Positions 1-9,249 of a DNA stretch of 64,000 nt are shown piece by piece. How positions within the stretch are numbered: the stretch's first letter is position 1; each line of letters starts with the position of its first letter. The notes beneath the pieces are model-generated. The model saw only the letters and a program-made list of their open reading frames with translations. It did not search any database and was not told the DNA's origin. Location: NCBI RefSeq assembly GCF_051251565.1, contig NZ_JBPOFB010000004.1:265992-329991 (forward strand). The letters are read 5' to 3'. Source of the DNA: Marivita sp051251565 (GTDB taxonomy: Bacteria > Pseudomonadota > Alphaproteobacteria > Rhodobacterales > Rhodobacteraceae). Position numbers and translations under genes: made by a program.

Positions 1-1241
1 TGGTCGAAGAAGACGGCGATGACGAAATCGCCATGCTGGGCCGTTATTTTAACCAAATGACCCGCCAATTGAAGGGACAGCGCGAAACCTTGCTCGACAA
101 CACCCGCCAGATTGAACGGCGCCAGCGGTTGTTTGATTCCGTGCTCACCTCGGTCACCTCTGGCGTTGTGGGGCTGGACGCAGATGGCCGTGTGACCTTT
201 GTGAACCGATCTGCGGAACGGCTGCTGGCGTGGCACGAAAACCAGCGCAGCGTTGAGATCGTGATGGCCGTGCCGGAGTTTGGGCCTTTGTTTCAACGGC
301 TGCGCGAACAGGGGGGTGAGACGGCACAAGAAGAAATCAAGGTAAGCCGCGAAAGTCGTTTGGAAAACCTACTGGTACGTCTGTCCACCCGGCGCCGCGA
401 AGACGGTGGGCTTGAGGGTTATGTGATTGCCTTTGACGATGTGACCGACCTTGTCAGTGCACAGCGGATGGCGGCGTGGGGCGATGTTGCGCGGCGTATC
501 GCGCATGAGATCAAGAACCCCCTGACCCCGATCCAATTGTCCGCCGAGCGTATCCGCCGCAAGTTTCACCGCCAGCTTGGCGCGGAAGATGCCGAAAGCC
601 TTGAGCAGTTGACCGAAGTGATTGTTCGCCAAACCAATGACTTGCGGCGCATCGTTGATGAGTTTTCCAAATTTGCCCGCATGCCCGAACCGGACCGCCG
701 GGCCGAAGACGTGGTGGATATCCTGCGCAGTGCGATCCTGTTGCAGGAGGCAGGCCAACCCGAGGTCCAGTTTGACGTGGCTATGCCCGCCGCCGGTATC
801 CCCGCCGAAGTGGATGCGACGATGATCGGTCAGGCGTTCACAAATTTAATTAAGAACGCGGGAGAAGCAATTGAAAGCTATGTAGAAACATCTCCCGAAA
901 GGCCCGTTGTGCCACAAATCCGCATTGCCTGTCAGGCGCAGGGTGACATGGCAGAGATACGAATCTCGGACAATGGCATCGGCCTGCCTGAAGACCCGTC
1001 GCGCCTGTTCGAGCCATATGTGACGACACGCGAGAAGGGCACGGGCCTTGGCCTGCCGATTGTGAAGAAAATCATAGAAGAACATGGCGGCACGCTCGCG
1101 TTGGAACAGGCCGAGCCGTTTGACGACACGGGCCGGCGCGGGGCGATGGCGGTCATTCGACTGCCGGTGCTGGGTGCCGCTGACACAACACGATCCCCTG
1201 AGGCCAACACAGTGTTGGCCGATGCGGGCCACGAAACATGA
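1..1241 (+). CDS. ntrY: NtrY sensor histidine kinase, 5'-truncated by window edge
   Basis: This is the C-terminal part of a membrane sensor kinase of the NtrY family, which phosphorylates NtrX in nitrogen and redox signalling. The frame is open from the first bases, so the gene begins outside the window. The visible protein starts at the end of a HAMP-like segment, followed by a PAS-like domain, a HisKA domain with the H-box HEIKNPLTPIQL (His about 158 counted from the ATG at 33) and an ATPase domain with DNGIGLPEDP and GTGLGLPIVKK. The transmembrane sensor part is missing from view. ntrX follows after 26 bases, which fits a ntrYX operon. Confidence 0.93.
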   Translation, partial: VEEDGDDEIAMLGRYFNQMTRQLKGQRETLLDNTRQIERRQRLFDSVLTSVTSGVVGLDADGRVTFVNRSAERLLAWHENQRSVEIVMAVPEFGPLFQRLREQGGETAQEEIKVSRESRLENLLVRLSTRRREDGGLEGYVIAFDDVTDLVSAQRMAAWGDVARRIAHEIKNPLTPIQLSAERIRRKFHRQLGAEDAESLEQLTEVIVRQTNDLRRIVDEFSKFARMPEPDRRAEDVVDILRSAILLQEAGQPEVQFDVAMPAAGIPAEVDATMIGQAFTNLIKNAGEAIESYVETSPERPVVPQIRIACQAQGDMAEIRISDNGIGLPEDPSRLFEPYVTTREKGTGLGLPIVKKIIEEHGGTLALEQAEPFDDTGRRGAMAVIRLPVLGAADTTRSPEANTVLADAGHET

Positions 1242-1267
1242 CGATCCATTGACTTGAGGGTGCGATA

Positions 1268-2683
1268 ATGAGCGATATTCTGATTGTAGACGATGAGCGC
1301 GATATCCGGGAACTGATCGGCGATATCCTGAAGGACGAAGGGTACACGACCCGGCTTGCGGGCAATTCGACCGAGGCGATGGCCGAGGTCAACGCGGAAG
1401 AGCCGTCGCTGCTGATCCTCGATATCTGGCTCAAAGACAGCAAGATGGATGGGATCGACATTCTCAAGACCGTCAAGCGCGACAACCCGGATGTGCCGGT
1501 GGTGATCATCTCGGGACATGGGAATGTCGAAATCGCGGTCGCTGCGATCAAGCAGGGCGCGTATGATTTTATCGAAAAGCCGTTCAATATTGATCAGTTG
1601 CTGGTCGTCATTCGCCGCGCCATGGAAACCAGCCGCCTGCGCCGCGAGAACAACAAGCTCAAGCGCCGTGAAACGGATGTGGCGCAGATGGTCGGCGAAT
1701 GCGCGGCCTATCGCGGGCTGGTGTCGAACCTCGACAAGGTGACCAAATCGAACGGACGGGTTTTGCTGTCCGGGCCTGCGGGCAGTGGCAAGGAAGTGGC
1801 GGCGCGGTACATCCATGCCCATTCCAACCGCGCCAGCGCGCCGTTTGTCACCGTGAACTGTGCGGGTGTTGCGCCAGAGACGATGGAAGAGGTGCTGTTT
1901 GGCCGCGAAACACCCGAGAGGGGCGTGGAGCCAGGGTTGCTCGAACAGGCGCATGGGGGCGTGATCTATTTTGACGAGGTCGCGGACATGCCGCTTGGCA
2001 CCCAGTCCAAGATTCTGCGCGTGCTGGTGGACCAGCAGTTTCAGCGCGTTGGCGGGGCCGACAAGGTGCGGGTTGACCTGCGGGTGATCTCAAGCACCAA
2101 CCGCGACCTACAGACCGAGATCGCAGCGGGGAAGTTCCGCGAGGAACTGTATCACCGGCTCAACGTGGTGCCGATCAGCGTGCCGAGCCTTGAGGATCGG
2201 CCCGAGGACATCCCGATGCTGGCGGGACATTTCATCGACCTGTTCAACCAGACGCAGGGCCTGCCCAAGCGCGGTCTGAGCAGCGACGCGGTGGCGCTGT
2301 TGCAGACGATGATCTGGCCGGGCAACGTGCGGCAGCTCAAGAACCTGATCGAACGGGTGCTGATCCTTGGCGAGGGCACGGGCGACATCGCGGCGCGCGA
2401 ACTGCCCCAAGACACCAGCCCCGCCGAGGACGAAGAGGGCCGGGTGGTGCTGTCGGGCACGCTCGCCACGATGCCGCTGCGCGAGGCACGCGAGGCGTTC
2501 GAGCGGGAATACCTGCTGACCCAGATCAACCGCTTTGGCGGCAATATCAGTCGCACGGCGAGTTTCGTCGGCATGGAACGCAGCGCCCTGCACCGCAAGC
2601 TCAAGTCGCTGGGGGTGGTCACCAGCTCCAAGGCGGGCGGCCGGGTGGCGTATCTTGAGGACGAGATCGAAGAGGCCTCGTGA
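1268..2683 (+). CDS. ntrX: NtrX response regulator, AAA+ type
   Basis: A 471-residue transcriptional regulator paired with NtrY. It has a receiver domain with phospho-acceptor Asp52 (LLILDIWL), an AAA+ domain with Walker A GPAGSGKE (residues 169-176) and Walker B IYFDEVAD (about 233-240), and a C-terminal Fis-type helix-turn-helix (ISRTASFVGMERSALHRKL). The L1 loop that normally carries GAFTGA, the sigma-54 contact, reads LFGRETPERGVEPG around residues 210-223, so the motif is absent. This suggests it does not act as a sigma-54 activator. The lack of GAFTGA is known for some alphaproteobacterial NtrC/NtrX proteins; the functional consequence here is inferred. Confidence 0.95.
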   Translation: MSDILIVDDERDIRELIGDILKDEGYTTRLAGNSTEAMAEVNAEEPSLLILDIWLKDSKMDGIDILKTVKRDNPDVPVVIISGHGNVEIAVAAIKQGAYDFIEKPFNIDQLLVVIRRAMETSRLRRENNKLKRRETDVAQMVGECAAYRGLVSNLDKVTKSNGRVLLSGPAGSGKEVAARYIHAHSNRASAPFVTVNCAGVAPETMEEVLFGRETPERGVEPGLLEQAHGGVIYFDEVADMPLGTQSKILRVLVDQQFQRVGGADKVRVDLRVISSTNRDLQTEIAAGKFREELYHRLNVVPISVPSLEDRPEDIPMLAGHFIDLFNQTQGLPKRGLSSDAVALLQTMIWPGNVRQLKNLIERVLILGEGTGDIAARELPQDTSPAEDEEGRVVLSGTLATMPLREAREAFEREYLLTQINRFGGNISRTASFVGMERSALHRKLKSLGVVTSSKAGGRVAYLEDEIEEAS

Positions 2684-2710
2684 GCCGGTAGGTCCGTTTC
2701 GGTCCTTTTG

Positions 2711-2744
2711 TTTCGCGTGCGAAACATTGGGTCCGAAGTGGACC
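2711..2744. other. Two short hairpins between convergent genes
   Basis: TTTCGC-GT-GCGAAA lies at 2711-2724 and GGTCC-GAAGT-GGACC at 2730-2744, directly before the stop codon of the minus-strand ligase and 27 bases after ntrX ends. Neither is followed by a clear T-run, so they may only be weak bidirectional terminators or mRNA 3'-end stabilisers. Confidence 0.35.
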
Positions 2745-2746
2745 TA

Positions 2747-4234
2747 TTAAGGGTTTGATTTCATGCGCGCCCATTTCTTTTCAAAGACCTTGGCGAACGC
2801 ATTTAATGTCAGTTTTCCTTGCTCATTGATTGGCATTCGCTCAATGAATTCAATATCATATAAGGCATATTTGCCGATTTCTTTATGAACCTTTTGAAGC
2901 AAGTCCTTGGCTAGAAGTCCGACACTTGGGTCTGCGATGACGAGTGCGAAAGGAAGATCCTGCACCAATTTATGTGGCAGTGCTCTCACTGCGACGTCAA
3001 TAACCCCCGGAACCTCCCTCAGGCAGCCTTCAATCTCAGCAGGATACAAGTTTACTCCGCTGACAATCATCATGTTGTCAGCCCGCCCAAGGTGGACCAA
3101 TTGTCCATCTGGCATAAAGTACCCGACGTCGCCCGGATAATACCACCCGTCACGAAACGCTTTGCGCGTTGTTTCTGGATCTCCATGATATCCATCAATT
3201 AAGCCGCTTGTTTTGATGCGCATTAATCCTGGCTTTGAAGTCGGAATGGGGCTTCCATCGACTGCGACAATTTCCACACGGGAATCATGGAATAAATGCC
3301 CAATGCTCTTCGGATTTTTTGTTACATCTTTTGGATGCGAAATCGTTACCAAACCACATTCGTTTGCGCCGTAATAGATGTTAACGTTCTTTGTTATCTT
3401 ATCTCTGATGCGTTCTCTAAGATCTGGGGAGATCGTGGCGGACCCAAGGTATAGCGCTTCTAGCTTCGAGAAAATGGGCTCATCCACATCACCAATTTTT
3501 TCAAGAATACGCTCCATATGATACGGCGTGGCATATAAGATATGAAGCTTCTCCGCTTCTATAGTGCTTTGCAGATCAGAAAATGTCATATTTGAGATAT
3601 AACTGGAGCCGCCTGCGAACAGGTTGGCAAATGCGGTACGCTTTCCGAGAAAGAAATTGATAGAGATCATTGAATGGACATTTGTACCATGCTTTAAACC
3701 AAAACTTTCTTTCCAAGAACCCGTATGACGCATTTCAAGACTATGTGAAATGGGAATTATTTTGGGCTGACCTGTGGAACCTGAGCTATTCGCAAAGATC
3801 CAAGGATGCTTTTCAGGAACATCAATCGGGAATAATACGTCTTTTGACTGCGTTGTCTGGATCGCCGAGAGCTTTATGTCTATTGTTCCGGCTGGTGCGT
3901 CGTGTGATTTGTATTCATTGCAAGAGAGCGTTTTTGTGCAGCCGGTCAGGCGAAAGATATGGTCTCGTTGAGCGTCTGCTGTGGAGCGTGGTACACTTAC
4001 AACAGTGCCACCCATATGGGCGATGGCTAAGGTTGCAACCCAATGATTCAAAGCATCATTGATTTGCACCCCTACAATATCGCCAAACCTCACACCTTCA
4101 TTTTCCAAACCGGCAGAAAGGTTGGCTACTCGAGCCCCCAATTCCGCGTAAGTCAAATCGCCCGATGTGGAAAATATTGCAGGCGCGTCCGGGCGTTGCT
4201 TGATGTGTTTTACTAAGTAGTCGCAGATGTTCAT
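2747..4234 (-). CDS. AMP-dependent acyl-CoA synthetase / acyl-acid ligase (ANL superfamily), AT-rich island gene
   Basis: A 495-residue adenylate-forming enzyme, expected to activate a carboxylic acid with ATP and pass it to CoA or a carrier thiol. The P-loop-like A3 motif FANSSGSTGQPKIIPISHS is near residues 147-165. YGANECG, YYPGDVGYFMPDGQLVHLGRADNMMIVSG and the C-terminal catalytic lysine motif NEQGKLTLNAF are present, so the enzyme looks intact. The substrate cannot be read. Base and codon use is visibly AT-richer than its neighbours. It sits convergently between ntrX and trkA, two genes that are usually close together in relatives, so a horizontal insertion is likely. No carrier protein or partner enzyme is adjacent. 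Confidence 0.85.
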   Translation of the reverse strand: MNICDYLVKHIKQRPDAPAIFSTSGDLTYAELGARVANLSAGLENEGVRFGDIVGVQINDALNHWVATLAIAHMGGTVVSVPRSTADAQRDHIFRLTGCTKTLSCNEYKSHDAPAGTIDIKLSAIQTTQSKDVLFPIDVPEKHPWIFANSSGSTGQPKIIPISHSLEMRHTGSWKESFGLKHGTNVHSMISINFFLGKRTAFANLFAGGSSYISNMTFSDLQSTIEAEKLHILYATPYHMERILEKIGDVDEPIFSKLEALYLGSATISPDLRERIRDKITKNVNIYYGANECGLVTISHPKDVTKNPKSIGHLFHDSRVEIVAVDGSPIPTSKPGLMRIKTSGLIDGYHGDPETTRKAFRDGWYYPGDVGYFMPDGQLVHLGRADNMMIVSGVNLYPAEIEGCLREVPGVIDVAVRALPHKLVQDLPFALVIADPSVGLLAKDLLQKVHKEIGKYALYDIEFIERMPINEQGKLTLNAFAKVFEKKWARMKSNP

Positions 4235-4682
4235 GTTTACTTTCTTTTCGATGTCGGTGTTCGTCAGAGCTTAAATAGTCGTAGTTCGAATTAGATCGGA
4301 TGGCTCTGTCAAAGATTATTTCGGGAAAATTGATTTCATAATTTTCTATTGGGATTGTGGTGTACGAGTGGATTAAGCTTTTGCATTATCAGAGTTTACA
4401 AGTAGTTTGTGATACGCGGATGGTCGGTGTACTCGACGCAAAGCTACAGGCTTTTGTTGATCCTTAACCTTTTGTCTTTGGTGCGCTGCGGCAAGCATAA
4501 GATAGGGCGCTCAGCAAAGGGGGTCTTTTTCGCGTGCCTCTTGGGCGTGCTGTGTGTGTGAATACGAACCCTACGGAACGGTGTGGGCGCGGCGCCAGTA
4601 CCCTCCCCAATTGACCCCGCCCCAACGCTCTGCCACACAGAAGCCTGCGCCATAGCCAAGGGGCCCGTCCGCGGGCGAAGTC
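4235..4682. other. 448-base gap, AT-rich then GC-rich, no gene seen
   Basis: The first two thirds keep the AT-rich composition of the ligase gene and probably contain its promoter and the edge of the inserted segment. The last part (about 4540-4682) returns to high GC and must contain the trkA promoter or leader. No credible coding frame, tRNA or strong terminator was seen. No direct repeats flanking the island could be identified by eye. Confidence 0.4.
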
Positions 4683-6059
4683 ATGAAAGTCATTATTTGC
4701 GGGGCGGGTCAGGTTGGTTGGCAGATTGCGCGGCATCTGTCCGGAGAGCGCAACGACGTTACGGTCGTGGACAACAACCCCGAGCTGGTGCGCCGTGCGA
4801 CGGACAGTCTTGATGTGCAGGGGATCGCGGGGTTCGCGTCCTACCCGGATGTGCTTGAACAGGCGGGGGCGCGGGATGCCGATATGATCATCGCGGCGAC
4901 GTATTCGGACGAGGTCAACATGGTGACCTGTCAGGTCGCGCACTCGGTGTTTGAGGTGCCACGCAAGATCGCGCGGTTGCGCTCGAAATCCTATCTGACG
5001 GCGATCTATTCTGATCTCTACCGGCGCGATCACATGCCCATCGACGTCGTGATCAGCCCCGAGATGGAGGTGGCCGAAGCCGCGTTGCAGCGGCTCAATG
5101 CGCCTGCGGCTTTTGACACCGAGACCTTTCTGGACGGCGATGCGGCGCTGATGGGGCTGACCATTGATGCCGATTGCCCGATCATCAACACGCCTCTCAA
5201 GCAGCTGACCGATCTGTTCTCGACGCTGCGGACCATCGTTGTGGGCATCCGCCGCGACGGCACGCTGTTTGCGCCGGAAGCGGGGGATCAGCTGTTTGCG
5301 GGGGATGCGTGCTATGTGATGTCCCACAAAGAGGATGTGCGCCGCACGCTTGAGATTTTCGGCAAGACCCATCGCAAGCAGGAACGGGTGGTGATCATCG
5401 GCGGTGGCAATGTCGGGTTGATGGTGGCCAAGCACCTGGAAGAGCGTGCCGACCGGGTGCGGGTCAAGGTGATCGAACGCAACCGCAAGATCGCAGAACG
5501 CGCCGCCGAGGCGCTGGAGCGAACGATTGTTCTGAATGGTGACGGTCTCGATGTGGCACTGTTGGCCGAGGCCAATATCGAACGGGCTGATGCGGTGTTG
5601 TGCGTGACGGATGACGACAAGACCAACATGCTGGCCGCCGTGCGGGCCAAGTCCGAAGGCTGCCGGATGGCGATTGCGCTGATCAACGATCCGACGCTTG
5701 AGCCGCTGATGAAGCCATTGGGCATTGACGCCTATATCAACCCGCGCTCGGTCACGGTGAGTTCGATCCTGCGGCATTTCCGGCATGGTCGGGTTCGGTC
5801 GGTTTATTCCATCGGCGATGCCGAGGCCGAGGTGATCGAAGCCGAAGTGCTGTCCACCTCTCCGATGGCGGGGCAAAAGCTGCGCGATATCGACTTCCCG
5901 GAAGGGGTGCTTGTCGGGGCGGTGCGCAAGGCGGGCAAAGTGGTGCGCCCGACCGGCGCATTGGTGGTGGAAGAGGGCGATCAGGTGGTTCTGTTCGCGC
6001 TGGCCAAGGACGTGTCGGAGGTCGAACGCCTGCTTCAGGTGTCGATCGACTTCTTCTGA
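4683..6059 (+). CDS. trkA: Trk system potassium uptake protein TrkA
   Basis: A 458-residue peripheral membrane protein that binds NAD(H) and gates the TrkH potassium channel. It contains two tandem RCK units. The N-terminal Rossmann motif is MKVIICGAGQVGWQIARHL, and a second one (VVIIGGGNVGLMVAKHL) starts near residue 236. Each is followed by an RCK-C domain, the last ending with GDQVVLFALAKDVSEVERLL. The length is typical for the family. The trkH start follows the stop after three bases, so the two are probably co-transcribed. The long open frame antisense to this gene is a composition artefact. Confidence 0.96.
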   Translation: MKVIICGAGQVGWQIARHLSGERNDVTVVDNNPELVRRATDSLDVQGIAGFASYPDVLEQAGARDADMIIAATYSDEVNMVTCQVAHSVFEVPRKIARLRSKSYLTAIYSDLYRRDHMPIDVVISPEMEVAEAALQRLNAPAAFDTETFLDGDAALMGLTIDADCPIINTPLKQLTDLFSTLRTIVVGIRRDGTLFAPEAGDQLFAGDACYVMSHKEDVRRTLEIFGKTHRKQERVVIIGGGNVGLMVAKHLEERADRVRVKVIERNRKIAERAAEALERTIVLNGDGLDVALLAEANIERADAVLCVTDDDKTNMLAAVRAKSEGCRMAIALINDPTLEPLMKPLGIDAYINPRSVTVSSILRHFRHGRVRSVYSIGDAEAEVIEAEVLSTSPMAGQKLRDIDFPEGVLVGAVRKAGKVVRPTGALVVEEGDQVVLFALAKDVSEVERLLQVSIDFF

Positions 6060-6062
6060 TCC

Positions 6063-7577
6063 ATGGCGCTGCTGTACCGCCTGCCTTTGTTGTTGCTTCT
6101 GACGGGACTTGCGTCGGTGTCGATGATCGTCCCGGCGGTTGTGGCGCTGTGGGTCGAGGCGTTTCAGGACGCGCGGTCGTTCTTCTACTCGGGTTTGGTC
6201 GGGGTGATCCTGTGCACGCTGATCGCGTTTGCACTGGCCAACCGGCCGCACAACCGCAATGCCATTCGTCAATTGCTGGCGCTGTTGGCGGGGTTCGTGA
6301 TCCTGCCCGCTATCCTTGCGGTGCCGTTTTACGAGTCGGTTCAGACCACAACATTCCTGAACGCGTATCTAGAGATGGTGTCGGCGCTGACCACAACGGG
6401 TTTGCCGCTGTTCGCGCCCGAACGCCTGTCCATGGCCGAGCATCTGTGGCGGGCGCAGGTCGCGTGGATGGGCGGATTGCTCATGTGGGTGGCGGCGGCG
6501 GCGATTCTTGCGCCCTTGAACCTTGGCGGATTCGAGGTGACGTCTCTGGGAGAGCCGGGACAGGATGTGGTTGTGGGGGCTGCCCGCCGCGACACGGCCA
6601 ACCCGGCCAGCCGTCTGGCCCGCAGTGCCACGGTGCTGGTGCCAGCCTATCTGTTGCTGACGCTGGCGCTTTGGGTGTTGTTGCTGGTGGTTGGGGACAC
6701 GCCGTTTGTGGCGCTCACCCATGCGATGAGCGTGATGTCCACATCGGGCATTTCGCCGGTGGGTGGCCCGTCCGGTGCCAGCAGTGGCATTGCCGGTGAG
6801 GCGATCATGGCGGTGTTCTTGCTGTTCGCGCTGTCACGGGTCACGTTTTCACAAGACACCAGCCATTCGCAAAAGGCTGGGTTGTTCTATGATCCCGAGT
6901 TCCGGCTTGGTTTGGCCATCGTGCTGGCAGTGCCGACGCTGCTGTTGCTGCGCCATTTCGTGGCGGCGTTGGATGTGGGGGATCAGAATAATTTTGTCGC
7001 TGCACTGCGTGCCTTTTGGGGGGCGGCGTTCACGGTGCTGTCGTTCCTCACAACCCATGGGTTCTCCAGCGTGGACTGGGCAGATGCGCAGGCGTGGTCC
7101 GGTCTTCAGACGCCGGGCCTGATCCTGATGGGGCTGGCGCTGATCGGGGGCGGGGTCGCCACCACTGCCGGAGGGGTCAAGCTGCTGCGCGTGGTGGCAC
7201 TGACCATGAACGGCATGCGCGAGGTGGACCGGCTGGTGCACCCGTCATCGGTGGGGCGCTCGGGCCTTGTGTCGCGGCGCACGCGGCGGGAAGGGGCGTT
7301 TATCGCATGGGTCTTTTTCATGATCTTTGCCATCACGCTGGCCGCCACCACGGTTGCCTTTGCCGCGTTTGGCATCCCGTTTGAACAGTCGCTGGTGCTG
7401 GCTGTTGCCAGCCTGACGAATTGTGGGCCGTTGGTCGACATGGTGCAGGCAGGACGTTTGACCTTGATCGAGCTTGGTCCCGGACCCAAGCTGATTGCAG
7501 CGATTGCGATGGTCATGGGGCGGTTGGAAATGCTGGCACTTGTGGTTATTTTGACACCAGATCTCTGGCGCGATTGA
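6063..7577 (+). CDS. trkH: TrkH-type potassium transporter, membrane subunit
   Basis: A 504-residue polytopic inner-membrane protein forming the potassium-conducting subunit of the Trk system. Many hydrophobic segments run the whole length. Selectivity-filter-like segments carrying T-x-G repeats can be recognised, for example SALTTTGLPLF, SVMSTSGISPVGG and LTTHGFSSVDW, as in the four-fold repeated pore of TrkH/KtrB proteins. It directly follows trkA, which supplies the regulatory ring. The next gene, hfq, begins 122 bases later and may have its own promoter. Confidence 0.94.
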   Translation: MALLYRLPLLLLLTGLASVSMIVPAVVALWVEAFQDARSFFYSGLVGVILCTLIAFALANRPHNRNAIRQLLALLAGFVILPAILAVPFYESVQTTTFLNAYLEMVSALTTTGLPLFAPERLSMAEHLWRAQVAWMGGLLMWVAAAAILAPLNLGGFEVTSLGEPGQDVVVGAARRDTANPASRLARSATVLVPAYLLLTLALWVLLLVVGDTPFVALTHAMSVMSTSGISPVGGPSGASSGIAGEAIMAVFLLFALSRVTFSQDTSHSQKAGLFYDPEFRLGLAIVLAVPTLLLLRHFVAALDVGDQNNFVAALRAFWGAAFTVLSFLTTHGFSSVDWADAQAWSGLQTPGLILMGLALIGGGVATTAGGVKLLRVVALTMNGMREVDRLVHPSSVGRSGLVSRRTRREGAFIAWVFFMIFAITLAATTVAFAAFGIPFEQSLVLAVASLTNCGPLVDMVQAGRLTLIELGPGPKLIAAIAMVMGRLEMLALVVILTPDLWRD

Positions 7578-7699
7578 GCCATCATCGCACAGATGAGGAA
7601 ATTCCTTGTTTTTCCACTGGAATTTACGTGAGTGCCAAGACATAGTGGCCGCAAACCACGACCGTCGGCGCGACAAAAGCAAGAACAAAGGCTAATTTT

Positions 7700-7939
7700 A
7701 TGGCATCGGACAAGCAGAACCTTCAGGACGCGTTTCTTAACCACGTCCGCAAGACCAAGGTGCCCGTGACAGTCTTTCTGATCAATGGCGTCAAATTGCA
7801 GGGCGTGATTACGTGGTTCGATAATTTTTGCGTGCTGCTGCGTCGTGATGGACAATCCCAGCTGGTCTATAAGCATGCGATTTCAACCATCATGCCAGCA
7901 CAGCCCATCAACCTGTATGATGGCGAAGGCGAAAATTGA
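7700..7939 (+). CDS. hfq: RNA chaperone Hfq
   Basis: A 79-residue Sm-like protein that forms a hexameric ring and helps small RNAs pair with mRNAs. The Sm1 region (LQDAFLNHVRKTKVPVTVFLINGVKLQGVITWFDNF) and the Sm2 motif with YKHAISTI are clear. The C-terminal tail is short, as is usual in alphaproteobacteria. AAAGG at about 7688-7692 can serve as the ribosome binding site. The stop codon overlaps the TTG start of hflX (TTGA), suggesting translational coupling. The hfq-hflX order is widely conserved. Confidence 0.97.
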   Translation: MASDKQNLQDAFLNHVRKTKVPVTVFLINGVKLQGVITWFDNFCVLLRRDGQSQLVYKHAISTIMPAQPINLYDGEGEN

Positions 7940-9210
7940 AAGAACATAAAGCGCATGTGACCCGCGCATGGGTCCTGCATCCTGACATCACCAGCGACCG
8001 CTCTCGGCGGGCGGCGCATCCTGCTTTGGCCGAGGCGATTGCCTTGGCCGGTGCCTTGCCGGGGCTTGAGGTGGTGGACGGAACCGTGGTGCGTTTGCCC
8101 AAACCGCAGCCGGGAAAGCTGTTTGGGTCAGGCAAGATCATTGAACTTGAGCACCTGTTCAAGGAGCACGACGTCGAACTCGTGCTCGTGGATGGTCCTG
8201 TCACGCCGGTGCAGCAACGCAATCTGGAAAAGGCATGGGGGGTCAAATTGCTGGACCGGACCGGTCTGATCCTTGAGATTTTCAGCGACCGTGCTGCGAC
8301 CCGCGAAGGGGTGTTGCAGGTCGAGATGGCCGCTCTGAGCTACCAGCGCACGCGTCTGGTGCGTGCGTGGACCCACCTTGAACGTCAGCGGGGCGGGCTC
8401 GGCTTTGTGGGCGGTCCGGGCGAAACCCAGATCGAGGCGGACCGCCGCGCTATTGATGACCAGCTCGTGAACCTGCGTCGTCAGCTTGACAAGGTGGTCA
8501 GAACACGCAGCCTACACCGTGCCGCACGCGCCAAGGTGCCCTATCCGATTGTCGCGCTGGTGGGCTACACCAACGCTGGGAAATCGACGCTGTTCAACCG
8601 TCTGACCGGGGCCGATGTGATGGCGAAGGACATGCTCTTTGCCACGCTCGACCCGACGATGCGCGCGGTCAAGCTGCCCAATGGCCCGGATGTGATCCTG
8701 TCCGACACGGTGGGTTTTATCAGTGATCTGCCGACCGAACTGGTGGCGGCGTTTCGCGCCACGCTGGAAGAGGTGCTGGCGGCGGACCTGATCCTGCATG
8801 TGCGCGACATCAGCCATGCGGCGACCGAAGATCAGGCGCAGGATGTACGCGATATCCTGAACACACTTGGGGTAACCGACACGACACCGTTGCTTGAACT
8901 GTGGAACAAGATCGACGCGATGGACCCCGAGGCCCGGGGCGCAGCAGAAGCACGCGCAGAACGGGATGATGGCGTGTTTGCCATCTCGGCGTTGACCGGC
9001 GACGGGCTTGACCCGCTTATGGCTGCGGTCAATCGCCTTCTCGAAGGGGACAGGCGCGAAGACACACTGCATCTGGGCTTTGACGAAGGGCGCAAGCGTG
9101 CGTGGTTGTTCGATAAGTCATTGGTCGAGACCGAAGCGCAGGATGAAAACGGTTATACGCTACGCGTACGCTGGTCGGCCAAAGAAGCGCGGCAGTTCGA
9201 AACGCTCTAA
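7936..9210 (+). CDS. hflX: GTPase HflX
   Basis: A 424-residue ribosome-associated GTPase that splits or rescues stalled ribosomes. After the HflX-specific N-terminal domain and a helical linker (GGPGETQIEADRRAI) comes the G domain with G1 GYTNAGKST, G3 DTVGF and G4 NKID. The chosen start is a TTG that overlaps the hfq stop by three bases; the protein reads sensibly from there and no better in-frame ATG lies near. The C-terminus ends with a short domain typical of the bacterial family. It converges on the penicillin acylase gene with only 39 bases between them. Confidence 0.95.
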   Translation: MKEHKAHVTRAWVLHPDITSDRSRRAAHPALAEAIALAGALPGLEVVDGTVVRLPKPQPGKLFGSGKIIELEHLFKEHDVELVLVDGPVTPVQQRNLEKAWGVKLLDRTGLILEIFSDRAATREGVLQVEMAALSYQRTRLVRAWTHLERQRGGLGFVGGPGETQIEADRRAIDDQLVNLRRQLDKVVRTRSLHRAARAKVPYPIVALVGYTNAGKSTLFNRLTGADVMAKDMLFATLDPTMRAVKLPNGPDVILSDTVGFISDLPTELVAAFRATLEEVLAADLILHVRDISHAATEDQAQDVRDILNTLGVTDTTPLLELWNKIDAMDPEARGAAEARAERDDGVFAISALTGDGLDPLMAAVNRLLEGDRREDTLHLGFDEGRKRAWLFDKSLVETEAQDENGYTLRVRWSAKEARQFETL

Positions 9211-9249
9211 CCTGTCGCGTCGCATCTCTCTTTTTTGATTCAAAACGGG

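Noticed and set aside
2747..4234. Adenylation domain of a nonribosomal peptide cluster
   Set aside because: No condensation, carrier or thioesterase domain occurs nearby and the protein is a single free-standing ligase.
4464..6272. Open frame of about 600 codons antisense to trkA and trkH
   Set aside because: Its product is rich in Arg, His, Gln and Pro, with no domain. It mirrors trkA, whose coding is certain. Long antisense frames are expected in high-GC DNA.
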